Shown here in pieces: positions 22,253-34,900 of a DNA stretch of 64,000 nucleotides. Within the stretch, counting starts at the first letter, position 1; each line of letters begins with the position of its first letter. Location of the stretch: assembly GCA_002633005.1 (NCBI GenBank), contig NMRA01000557.1, positions 207,513 to 271,512 on the forward strand. Reading direction: 5' to 3'. The DNA is from Phoronis australis. Lineage: Eukaryota > Phoronida > Phoronidae. Below the pieces are notes generated by a model, which was given only the letters and a program-made list of their open reading frames with translations, was not told the DNA's origin and searched no databases. A program made the position numbers and the translations under genes.

Positions 22253-25200
22253 CAGCACAAAACACGAATTTTTGTCCGCCCGGTCGGAAATTGGTCGGCG
22301 ACTAGCCGTCGACCGGTCGGCAAATTAGCCGACCGGCAGCCGCCCGCAGTGCCGACTCATAAGGCGACTCCCCAGCCGACCGTTCAGCCGACCGTTCAGC
22401 CGACCGGCCATCAGCCGACCAGCTGGTCGGCTGCTATTTTTAGGCTAGAGTAGCAGTTGCGTAATAGGCTGTCAGGCTGATGCCACTTTGCGTGTCGATG
22501 CATATTCGTCTTAGCACAGGGTCAAATAAATTAACCTAGTTTTACTGTCTCGGTTACATGAGTTCACGTCGGTAATTCGAAGGTTGAAGGCAAGCGGTAC
22601 TAGTAAACATTGGATTATGGACAATGCAACAAGTTTTGCATGAAAAATGTGAAAGTTTTCTTTACATTTGATCTTTAATTTGACTCGTGACGTTAACAAG
22701 ATGTATTAGATTGGTTGCTTCCCGGTCAATACAACGCTGTAATCATTTTGTAAACGCAGCTATTTTTACAGTCTTCGCCCGCAATTGATTTTGTTTGTGT
22801 AACGCCAAACTGCATCATTTTGCGTTTTTTAAGTTAGTCACCGGTCTCCTATCACGCGCTCATGATGACAGATTAGTGAGTGAGTTGTTACACAGCGAAG
22901 AGCTCTCACTCCGGGGATTTCATTTTCATAGTATTGACCCTTGCAGTACAGACGCAAAATTCACGGTCCAGTATGACCTAAACCCACGGACATCGATGGC
23001 TCTAGCTTCGAAATCATATTATGGTTACGATTTCCACGAACTAAGACGGTGAAATCACCACTGTTGAGGCTGCAGGCAATTGTAGCTTTGCGCATTCTGT
23101 TTTCATGTATCGGTGACGTTAAAATCCGGGCTAGCAGTTACATGTACACACGTAGTCCCCTATCAGTTGGTCGTTCACGTTGTTCCAAAAATAAGTATTT
23201 TCTGTGAACAACATATTGACAAATCATGCAAAATAAAATAATTGTGAACGGGAAGATGTGAATACGTGATGAAGAAGTATTCACTACGCGGCATATGTGC
23301 GCGAACCTCTGACGGTAAAGCGATTGCGATGGCAAAACATGATAGAAAATACACAAAGGTGCGGAGAAGCAAAGCGTCGGGTGATATTGATAGCGTATGA
23401 TCTGGCCACCTTAGGTAGAATGAGAAGTGGCAACTACAAAATAAAAATAAAAAATAAATAAATCATGCTTGTATATATATCGCCACCCCCCCTCCCCGAG
23501 TTTTGCACATTCTAATGAGTCACCACTCGAGATTTGGTTCCATTTCAGTCCTAAAATCGCGGAATAATTCTTCTGTTCTCAGCTCTAAGAAAAAATACTA
23601 TTTTTTGAAAGGGTGCTCAGTCTTAAAAAAGTTTCCAGCATGAAATGAAATGCCAAGTACACGCAGCGTTGTAAGACAGAGACGTTGACGTTTCCGTATG
23701 TCCACAAAAGTGCTTTGAGCACTGTAGAAATTTGTTCATTTCGCTTTTCTACACTGACGACTATGGTCAACTCGGTGTTTTAAAAAGTACACTTTTGAAG
23801 GCATTTTCAAAAATAAATGTTTGGTTGATGAATTCAGCGAGTCGGTGTCCACTGGCAGAAAACGGTATCTGCGTAAAGAAAGAGTTGCGTTTTCAGAACA
23901 TTCAGAACATGAGCTCAAGGACTACCTGAGACTGGTATTCTTGTCCAATGAATACATAGATCTTGGAAAACTGTTACGCCGAAGAAATTTGCAAAATACG
24001 AACGTCATTTACGGAAGGTTGTACTAGAAGTGATTCGTTGCAGTGGAGCAGCCACGGGATAGTAAAAACACTGTATTGTACCCTAGTAAGCTGAATGGAA
24101 AGCTGAAGCGAAAACATCCAGAACACACATTGTCTATTCAGGAATTGAAATCTCTGTAGAATCAAAAACAATTGGCAACCAGGATTCATTGTGTCAGAAA
24201 ACTTATCACGCCAGGAGAAAGAGTTGTTTTCAAGCCCGGAGGCTACGTGATCACCCATTATGCAATGGTGACAATCCAGTGTACCTATCCATTGGCATCT
24301 ATTGTAAAACGTGGATTAGACAAAAGAAATTCAACCGCATTTCCAAGATAATAGGTCTGTTGTCGGCGAGAGGTTGAACATATAGCCCTTGTTTATATGT
24401 ATACATGTAGTACGGACATTATCACTTTGAAAGATCCATGCTTGGGGATGGTGACGTGGTGTTCTGGCGTGAAAGTTACTGACAAGGTAAGTTTTTGAAA
24501 CTGACTTATTAAATTTTCAGTTTGGTCATATTTTATTTTGATCATGAAGTGAAGAATTTTTGGTCCTCACTTGATAAATTATAGGTGCTGATGTGATAAA
24601 TTTTCAGCCTTGACGTGGTGAATTTTGGTCGTTATTTGCTCTGTGGTCTTCTGTGTGAAAACAATCTCAATGTATTGGATTGTTTTAATTCCTGCTTAAG
24701 TAAAATTTCTGGTTTTGAGATATTTATTTTTAGTCCTGGAGAGTTTCACATGTTTTGCTTGGTTTTAATCTTGCATAGAAAAGATATGTCGTTAAATGTT
24801 TCAAATTAGGCCTCCCATAAATGGGGGGAGAGCAGGTTGTGTAGTATCGTACTATGTAACTTCTTATATAAATCTAGGTGTTCGTGATTTAGTAATACTA
24901 TGAAAAATGAGTAGTTATGACTATGAAAAATGAGTGGTTGAGGTTTCTTTTGAAATACTGTATCCTTTGTATATGCCTGGTGTAGATGGCTCAGTGTGAT
25001 ATTATTTAAGCTTTATTATCCTCTATGGCTTAACAACTATATATCTTCATTCATGCCTGTAATAGAGGTACACCCAGGATCAACAAGCACGTGTATGTTT
25101 TTATTCTAATGAGGCGTGCTTCGAATGTACAATAAGTAATCATACTGTTACAGTGGTTCATAACAAACGGATTCATTAAACCCAGTAAATATTTTTGCAA

Positions 25201-27318
25201 CTGCCGATCTGCATATTAGACATTCATATTGCATCATACCCCATCAGAGTAAAACTTGTTATCAATCATAGTTGAAAAAATTATTTTTATCATTGCCACA
25301 AGACGTTAACAAACGAAGTCAGTGTCTGTAACTGTTGTGTCTACATTGCTGATGAACTTAAATCGGTCTATTTCCATTTTTATATTAATGATTCATGCCA
25401 AAGGTTTGAAATTGCGCCCCCTTAAGAGTTTTGACTTGCCCTGGTGATCACTAGAATCCGAGGCAATAAACTTAAAGAAGTTGTTTTTTAACCAGTGTAA
25501 TATAGCTGAAAATTGTGTGCGTTTTCGTTTGCGAGAGTGTTCTTTTTGAATCAATGGGTTAATCATTTTTACGCTTTACATGAAAACACAGATTACTTTT
25601 TTAGGTTTACATGTACCAGGTTACCCCAAAAATATTATTTTCAAAGTTTTACCCCTTGAAGTATACGCAAAACACCAAGTATTGTGTTCTTACGCCAAAG
25701 GGCTCGAAACGCTCTAGCCTTGACGCGAAGCTGTTTACTAAATTAAATATACAAATTTGTGCCATTGTGGGTAAAAACTGACCGAATAAAATCTTCCTAG
25801 AGTAATCTAAATTATTTACTAGCGTTGCAAAAAATGTTTTTTTACAATTATTCTGCTGCTAAAGTTATGGTGTGATCTTATGCGTCGACTTTCAACCCAA
25901 TGAAATATTGCGTCACCTTTTAGCCAGTTTGTTTTTCCCAGATTCTTCAATCAAACGTTCTCCAAAGAGGTTGCGTAAACGTTCCAACAAATGATCAGAA
26001 TTGGTTTCACTTCATTATAAGTTTTTGGAATTTTGATATCAGTGAACCGAATTTTAGAACAAATTTTGCTGAGATGTTGTCATCATCTAATGGGAGATGT
26101 TGAAAACATTTTGGAAGTGGCGCGTGTCACGAATGAACTATTTTCTAAACGACGGCATACGTTTTTTCGTTAAAAAAGGCAGAGAATTACGCAGGAAGAT
26201 GACGTCGGATGTTTTTCGCTTAAACGGCCGTAACAGGCAAGTTGAATGTCAGTTGAGTTCCCGATTTTGCATGCACACCCGCCGGTCTTGAGCTCATGTT
26301 GATACAAGCTTTTCGACGAGGTGACAAGCGTAACTATCTGGGCTGTGTGAAGTTTCGAGGTCTGTTTGATCTCAAGAAGCAGTGGCACCTTGCTGTATTT
26401 TGAAAAATAGTCTTTATACAACTAGCTGGCTAGATAGGAATGTTCTAGTTTCGAAAAGAATTTTTACAGCGAAAGTCACAACAATTTCAGAATGATGATG
26501 GATGACCCTATCAACCGATCACAGTCTTCCGTTTTCATGCGCCCATGATTTACATGTAATATCGGCGCTATGTTCAAACCATTGTTTATGTTGTTCCTAA
26601 AATGAACTTGGGTTCTATTGCTGTACCAACATATTAAGAAATTATACAGAAATAAGCAATAATTATCTGTGGTAAATCGCTATATACAGCGTGATGAAGT
26701 GATGATCAAGAGCAATAACGGATGAGCGCAAATGCGTGATGCTTGTTGAGCATTCCGCTGCATGAAAACACTTGAGGTAGTAAAATATCCAGTGTTGTAT
26801 TCTGATTTTTATGCAAATTTACTGTAAAATTTCAAAGTTCGTGCTTGTTTTTATGCATAGAGTACTGTATAAAAAGTCTAATTTCTAAAGTTAGAAATTA
26901 TGCTTCCGCGATCTCACTTAACGTTTGATTTTACCACGCCGTCATTAATTCAACATAAAGTTTGAGGCTGGTGTAATGTCACGCAATTCGTATTTGCACG
27001 TTGATTCGATTTTACCTCCTTTCAATAGAGTAACAAAAGTTGATAAACCGATGTCAAGACCGGAGATGCCACTGGTGAACGAACAGCGAACAGTTAAATG
27101 TTTGTTTGGCCAAAGTTCACCCGCTAAGTCATAAAATGGTAATTGCCGACCAAGGACACGCTTAATCCGAATTGGTCGTATACGCTAGGCGACCACTTAG
27201 CTGACCCAAGTGCCTACCACAGAGGCGACTCAGCAGACGGCTCCTAGCCGACCGTTGTTGGTCGGCTGCTGGTCGGCTAGACGACCGGTCGACGGTCAAA
27301 AATTCGTGATGTGTGCTG
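22253..27318 (+). mobile_element. 5.1 kb TA-flanked DNA element, left copy
   Basis: The left end CAGCACAAAACACGAATTTT and the right end AAAATTCGTGATGTGTGCTG are inverted repeats flanked by TA (22251-22252 and 27319-27320). Subterminal blocks are rich in GTCGGCTG/CAGCCGACC iterons (22290-22435 and 27130-27300). The whole body is colinear with the inverted copy at 29785-34898. CAG termini with TA flanks suggest the Tc1/mariner superfamily, pogo-like in layout. No intact transposase was found. The longest frames (22795-23052, 23821-24027, 26170-26421 minus) are short. The last of these is also open in the other copy (30722-30964); the first two are shortened there. A decayed or non-autonomous element is most likely. 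Confidence 0.75.
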
Positions 27319-27320
27319 TA

Positions 27321-27440
27321 TAAGCTCCCTGTGGCCGGTTTGCCCCCACGCTTGCCGACGTACTTCTTTACCGGCTTAACCCCAATGCCGGTCGTCGACT
27401 AATTTCCGACCGGGCGGACAAAAATTCGTGATGTGTGCTG
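27321..27440 (+). mobile_element. Captured flank plus extra outer terminus
   Basis: Directly after the left copy come about 68 bp (TAAGCTCCCTGTGGCCGG to TTAACCCCAATG) that are the reverse complement of 39026-39098, the flank of the truncated third copy. They are followed by a second terminus, TTTCCGACCGGGCGGACAAA to GTGCTG at 27440, again followed by TA. This outer end is of the GTCCGCCCGG type found at 22273 and 34875, so it pairs with the left end better than the inner end does. Confidence 0.7.
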
Positions 27441-27442
27441 TA

Positions 27443-29782
27443 CAACTTAAAACCCAGCTCCAATATGTCATGTCCACCAACATGCGAGTTTCTTGTACAA
27501 ATTTGTTCCATATCTTCGCTTTTCCGACCGATGTCTGACGGGAAAAGGAAAAGAGTCACAGCATGGTCAAATACTAGGTTGCCACAACCATCACCAACGC
27601 AATGTGTTTCGCTTTTCCCTATTATACCATAAGACACGGGAAAACGAGTGGCATTATTTGGCGATTTTTACACTAAACGCAATGGAGGATGACCGGTGCT
27701 GCGATTGGTTGGTCCGATTTTACGTATAATGTTACCACCACTAAGTGCCCATAACTCGAGACCGTCGAATATACACATAGTGTTTGCGGGATATCTAATT
27801 TGAAAGTTGATTTACTGCATGGGTTGTTTTTGGCAATTACATCGCCATGGATGCCACAGGCATACAGGGGCGATAGTACATCCCCACACAAAGTTATGAA
27901 ATTCAAAACACAGGAAATAAAACCAAATGAAATATGCATACATGTATGTGAACGTACATGAGTTAACACATACCATAAGTCGAGAAACGATTCAGCCACG
28001 ATAACACCCCGGCGAACCCGCGATCGAGAACGACCGGAAGGCTATCGAGAACGAGATTTGGCGCGGGAAGTGAAGCCAGGCAAGGTGAGTAAATTTGTTG
28101 AATTTTCGTTGTTCTTACTTCCAATGTGAAAAGAGAGACATGAGTTCAAGGCGTAACACATTGAAGAAGGGCAGGTAGAGGTTTAGGCTAGTGTCTCTTC
28201 CAATTATAGGAGAAAAGTTACTTTGACCGAGGCATCGCTTAATCCGAAGGTGATTTGTATGTAATTGTGGCAAATTGCCGTTATTTTTGGCACTAAATCA
28301 ATAAATTGGCCATCGAGATATGAAGAAATGACGTGCGAAGATATACCGCAACGCTTGTTTTTTGTAGTTTTGTCAGGATCTCTGTTTTTTGACGCTTTTA
28401 TGCTGAAAGATGCGATCGAGAACGCAACGATAAGCGATAGGGAAGGCAAAATTGTGTTTGTTTATGCGATCGGGAAAGCATCGTGGTGTGTCGAACAGTA
28501 ATGAACTTTTTACTTATAAAACATGAAAAAGGTTACACAATATGTGTGGTGCAATGAATTAAACACATCTTGTCATTACTCTGTTACTTTCGTATCAAAA
28601 CTGAACAACAGCATAGCACATTTCCATTAAATTGCCATGAGCACTATATACATGTACATGTACATCAAGCATAATTTTAGTTTCATAAATAAATTTATTT
28701 TCATTTCAGGAAACAAGTTCACTGTTATTGTGAGGCGAGCTTCAATGAACATGTTACCCACGAGGTGAAGGTACACCCTTCCAGGGTTTTGAAAAGTACA
28801 GGCATCTACTTTTAGACGAAACCACTGAGAACAAGGGTTTCTAAACTGAAGACTCACCCAGGAGTTGTTCCATGTGGCGTGTCAGCCAGGGGTAAACAAA
28901 CTGTTGCAGCACCCAGATGAAAGCGAGTGTAGAATCTTCTTGTAAAATTATGACAGCAAAAGGAAAAAAAACAAATAGGGAGTGAAGTCAAAAAAAGATG
29001 ATGAACTTGCACATGGGGAGAGAGAGGAATGAGGCAACACTTCACGAGATGATTCAAAGATTCCCACTCATAAACGTCTGGGATCTAAGATGTGGCCAGA
29101 CGTTGTGTAAATTGGTGTGCTGCTAAAACAGGTGGGATTTTACTTGATGCTTTACTGATAACATCAATACAGAAATGAGCAGATTGACTTGTGGCACCCG
29201 TGTGGGTTGAATGTACGTTGTGCTTGACTCTTGTGTTTTGTGGTCTTGGTCCTAAGTCCACCTGCATAATCAGTTCATGATCCCCAGTTTAATGTCGCAT
29301 TGAAAAAGATCGAGACAGTAAGTACACATACTATATTGTGATTTTCTCAAAACGTAGTTGACATGTTGCCATTAACGTCACTTCAACTACACACTGTAGT
29401 GATTTACACAGGAAATCAACAATATTATAGCATTTCTATTATAATATTAATCTTTTATCGCACATACCTTAAAATTGGTCTTACAAAAATAAATAAATTT
29501 ATTGCTTTAGGGAAATCAACTTGACAAATCCATGGAACCTTTCCAACTAATTACTTTTGTAATGTACTGGCTAAATCATCACTGAATCACAGACAATGTT
29601 TTTAGGATTGATTGATAGTATAATAGTCTCTCACAGGAAATAAACAACATGAAAGCAATTTCTACAATAATCATAGACATATATTTTCTATTAAAATACT
29701 AATTGGTCAGAACAATTGTATGTAAGTAGGCGCAATGAAATTTAGTATGGCCATTTAAATATACCTAAACATTACAAAAATA
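27443..29782. other. Spacer between the inverted element copies
   Basis: Unique sequence between the two elements. It contains a GCGATCGAGAACG block at 28018-28084 followed by a GTGAGT donor, related to an inverted block at 36120-36180. The frames at 28265-28501 and 27368-27637 have no recognisable domain. Confidence 0.5.
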
Positions 29783-29784
29783 TA

Positions 29785-32700
29785 CAGCACACATCACGAA
29801 TTTTTGGCCGACCAGTCGGAAATTGGTCGACAACCGGCCGTCGACCGTTGTTGGTCGGCTGCTGGTCGGCTAGGAGCCGTCTACTGAGTCGCCTCTGTGG
29901 TCGGCACTTGGGTCGGCTACGTGGTCGCCTAGCGTAGACGAACAATTCGGAATAAGCGTGTCCTTGGTCGGCAATTACCATTTTATGACTTAACGGGTGA
30001 ATTTTGGCCAAACAACCATTTAACTGTTCGCTGTTCGTTCACCACTGGCAACTCAGGTCTTGACATCGGTTTATCAACTTTTGTTCAACTATTGAAAGGT
30101 AATATAATCGAATCAACCTACAAATACGAAGTGCGTGACATTACACCAGCCTAAAACTTTATTTTGAATTAATGACGTCGTGGTAAAATCAAACGTTAAG
30201 TGATATCGCGGAAGCAAAATTTCTAAATTTAGATATGAGACTTTTTATACAGTACATTTTGCACAAAAACAAGCACGAAATTTGAAATTTACAGTAAAAT
30301 TGCATAACAATCACAATACAACACTCCATACACGACCTCAAGTGTTTTCATGCAGCGGAATGCTCAAGAAGCATCACGCATTTGCGCTCATCCGTTATTG
30401 CTCTTGATGATCACTTCATCACGCTGTATATTGCGATTTACCACAGATAATTATTGCTTATTTCTGTATAATTTCTTAATATGTTGGTACAGCAATAGAA
30501 CCCAACTTTATTTTAGGAACAACATAAACAATGGTTTGAACATAGCGCCATATTTAATCATGGGCGCATGAAAACGGAAGACTGATCGGTTTATTGTGTC
30601 ATCCATCATCCATCATCATTCAGAAATTGTTGTCACTTTCGCAGTAAAAAATCTTTTCGAAACTAGAGCCTTCCTATCTAGCCAGCTAGTTGCATGAAGA
30701 CTATTTTCAAAATACAGCAAGGTGCCACTGCTTATTGAGACCAAACAGACCTCGATACTTCACACAGCCCGGATAGTTACGCTTGCCACCTTGTCGAAAA
30801 GCTTGTATCAACATGAGATCAAGACCGGCGGGTGTGCATGCAAAATCTGGAAGTCAATTGGCATTCAAGTTACCCGTTACGGCCGTTTAATTGAGAAACA
30901 TCCGACGTCATCTTCTTGCGTATTTTTCTGCCTTTTTAACGATAAAACGTATATTGTCGTTTAGAAAAAAGTTCATTGTGACACGCGCCATTTCCAAAAT
31001 GTTTTCAACATCTCCCATTAGATGATGACAGCATGGCAGCAAAATTTGTTCTAAAATTCGGTTCACTGATATCAAAATTCCAAAAACATATAATGAAGTG
31101 AAACCAATTCTGATCATTTGTTGTGACGTTTACGCAACCTCGAGGGAGAACGTTTGATTGAAGAATCTGGGAAAAAGAAACTGGCTAAAAGGTGACGCAA
31201 TATTTCATTGGGTCGAAAGTCGACGCATAAGATCACACCATAACTTTAGCAGCAGAATAATTGTAGAAAACCATTTTTTGCAACGCTAGTAAATAATTTA
31301 GATTACTCTAGGAAGATTTTATTCGGTCAGTTTTCACCCACAATGGCGCAAATTCGTACATTTAATTTAGCAAACAGCTTCGCACCAAGGCTAGAGCCTT
31401 CCGAACCCTTTCGCGTAAGAACACAATACTTGGCGTTTCGCGTATACTCCAAGGGGTAAAACTTTGAAAATAATATTTTCGGGGTAACCTGGTACATGTA
31501 ATCCTAAGAAAAGTAGTCTGTGTTTTCATGTAGAGCGTAAAATGATTAACCCATTGATTCAGAAAGAACACTCTCGCAAACGAAAACGCACACAATTTTC
31601 AGCTATATTACACTGGTTAAAAAACAACTTCTATAAGTTTATTGCATCGGATTCTAGTGATCATAGGGCGTGTCAAAACTCTTAAAGGGGCGCAATTTCA
31701 AACCTTTGGCACGAATCAGTGATATAAAAATGGAAATACATGTAGACCAACTTTTGTTCATTAGCAATCTAGACACAACAGTTACAGACACTCATTGCGT
31801 TTGTTAACGTCTTGTGGCAATGATAAAAATATTTTTTTCTACTATGATTGATAACAAGTTTTACTCTGATGAGGTATGATGCAAGATGCACGTCTAATAT
31901 GCAGAGTCAGCAGTTGCAAAAATATTTACTGGGTTTGATGAATCCGTTTGTTATGAACCACTGCAAAAGTATGATTACTAATTGTACATTCGAAACACGC
32001 CTCTTTAGAATAAAAACATACATGTGCTTGATGATCCTGGGAGTACCTCTTTTACAGGCATGAATGAAGATATATAGTTGTTAAGCCATAGAGGATAATA
32101 AAGCTTACGTAATATCACACTGAGCCATGTACACCAGGCATATACAAAAGGATAAAGTATTTCAAAAGAAGCCTCAACTACTCATTTTTCATAGTCATAA
32201 CTACTCATTTTTCATAGTATTACTAAATCGCGAACACCTAGATTTAGATTAGAAGTTACATAGTACGATGCTACACAACCTGCTCTCCCCCCATTTATGG
32301 GAGGCCTAATTTGAAACATTTAACGACATATCTTTTCTATGCAAGATTAAAACCAAGCAAAACATGCAAACTCTCCAGGACCAAAAATAAATATATCAAA
32401 ACCAGACATTTTACTTAAGCAGGAATTAAAACAATCCAATACATTGAGATTGTTTTCACACAGAAGACCAAAGAGCAAATAATAAAGACCAAATTCACCA
32501 CGTCAAGACTAAAAATTTATCACATCAGCACCTACAATTTATCAAGTGAGGACCAAAAATTCTTCACTTCAGGATAGAAATAAAATACGACCGAACTGAA
32601 AATTTAATAAGTCAGATTCAAAAACTTACCAAGTCAGTAACTTTCACGCCAGAACACCACGTCACCATCCCCAAGCATTGGTCTTTCAAAGTGATAATGT

Positions 32701-34898
32701 CCGTATAAACAATGGCTATATGTTCAACCTCTCGCCGACAACAGACATATTATCTTCGAAATGGGGTTGAATTTCTTAGGTCTAATCCACGTTTTACAAT
32801 AGATGCCAATGTATAGGTACACACTGGATTGTCATCATTGCATAATGGGTGATCATGTAGTCTCCGGGCATGAAAACAGTTCTCTCCTAACGCAATAAAT
32901 CCTGGTTGCCAATTGTTTTTGATTCTACAGAGATTTCAATTCCTGAATAGAAAATGTGTGTTCTGGATTTTTCCGCTTCAGCTTTCCATTCAGGTAACTA
33001 ATGCACAGCATGGTATTTTTTCTATCCCATGCGGCTCCACTGCAATGAATCACTTCTGGTACAACCTTCCGTAAATGACGTTCGTATTTTGCACAATTCC
33101 TCGGCGTAACAGTTTTCTAAGAGCTATATATTCATTGGACATGTTTCTGTTTGGTAATCGATTTTATTTTCTGTCTCAGGTAGTCCTTGAGCTCATGCTC
33201 TGAATGTTTTGAAAACGCAACTCTTTATTTACGCAGATACGTTTTCCAGCCCGTGGGACCGGACTCGCTGAATTCATCAACCAACATTTATTTTTGAAAA
33301 TGCCCTCAAAAGTGTAGTTAAAACACCGTGTTGATCATAGTCGTCAGTGTAGAAAAGCGAAATGAACAAATTTTTACACACTGCTCAAAGCACTTTTGTG
33401 GACATACGGAAACGCCAACGTCTCTGTCTTACAACTCTGCGTGTGCTTGGCATTTCTGATCAAAGCGCTCTCATGCTTGAAACTTTATTAAGACTGAGCA
33501 CCGTTTAAAAAATTGTATTTTTTCTTACTGCTGAGCACAGAATTATTCTGCGATTTTAGGACTGAAACGGAACCAAATCTCGAATGGTGACTCATTAGAA
33601 TGTGCAGAATTCGGGGAGGGGGGTGGGTGGCGAAACAAGTATGATTTTTTTATTTTCGCGCCAAACATGTAGTTGCCACTTCTCATTCAGCGTCACTTAC
33701 TACCTGAGGAGGCCAGATCATACGCTATCAAGATCACCAGACGCTTTGCTTCTCAAAAGTGCACCGTTGTGTATTTTCTATCATTTTTTTGCCATCGCAA
33801 TCGCTTTACCAAAGGTACACGCACATATGCCACGTAGAGACAAATACCTCTTCACCACGTTTTCACAACTTGTCGTTCACAATTGTTTTATTTTGCATAA
33901 ATTGTCAATATGTTGTTGACAGAAAATATATATTTTTGGAAGAACGTGAACGACCAACTGATAGGGGACTACGTGTATACATGTAACTGCTAGCCCAGAT
34001 TTTACCGTCACGGATACACTGAAAACGGAATTCGCCTCAACAGTGGTGATGTCACCGTCTTAGTTCGTGGAAATCGTAACCATAATATGATTTCGAAGTC
34101 AGAGCCATCGAAGTCCGTGGGTTTAGGGCATACTGGACCGTGAATTTCGCGTCTGTACTGCAAGGGTCAATACCATGTATGAAAATAAAATCCCTGGAGT
34201 GAGAGCTTTTCGCGGTGTAAAAACTCACTCACTAATCTATCATCATGGGCGCGTGATAGGAGACCGGTGACTAAATTAAAAAACGCAAAAAGATGCAGTT
34301 TGGCGTTACACAAACAACTTGAAATCAACTGCGGGCGAAGACTCCTAAAATAGCTGGGTTTACAAAATGACTACAGCATTGTATTGACCGGGAAGCAACC
34401 AATCTAATACATCTTGTTAACGTAACGAGTCAAATTAAAGATCAAATGTAAAGAAAACTTTCACGTTTTTCATCCAAAACTTGTTGCATTGTCCATAATC
34501 CAATGTTTACTATTACCGCTTGCCTTCAACCTTCACATTAGTGGTATTACACAACCGATGTGAACTCATGTAACCTTGACAGTAAAACTAGGTTAATTTA
34601 TTTGACCCTGTGATAAGACGAATATGCATCGACACGCAAGGTGGTATCAGCCGGACAACCTATTACGCAACTGCTACTCTAGCCTAAAAATAGCAGCCGA
34701 CAAGCTGGTCGGCTGATGGCCGGTCGGCTGAAGGGTCGGCTGAAGGGTCGGCTGATGGGTCGGCTGAAGGGTCGGCTGGGGAGTCGTCTTATGAGTCGGC
34801 ACTGCGGGCGGCTGCCGGTCGGCTAATTTGCCGACCGGTCGACGGCTAGTCGTCGACCAATTTCCGACCGGGCGGACAAAAATTCGTGATGTGTGCTG
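29785..34898 (-). mobile_element. 5.1 kb TA-flanked DNA element, right copy
   Basis: The inverted counterpart of 22253-27318, flanked by TA at 29783-29784 and 34899-34900. Ends are CAGCACACATCACGAATTTT and AAAATTCGTGATGTGTGCTG. Sampled stretches match along the full length (30350 with 26760, 31850 with 25250, 32640 with 24480, 33950 with 23170), with scattered substitutions and small indels. The two copies are therefore separate, moderately old insertions rather than a recent fold-back duplication. The iteron block near the 34.8 kb end (34690-34860) has more GGGTCGGCTGA units than the left copy. Confidence 0.75.
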
Positions 34899-34900
34899 TA

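Noticed and set aside
22244-22453. Proline/threonine-rich frame resembling a mucin-like repeat
   Set aside because: It is the iteron array at the element end read through; the other copies do not keep the frame.
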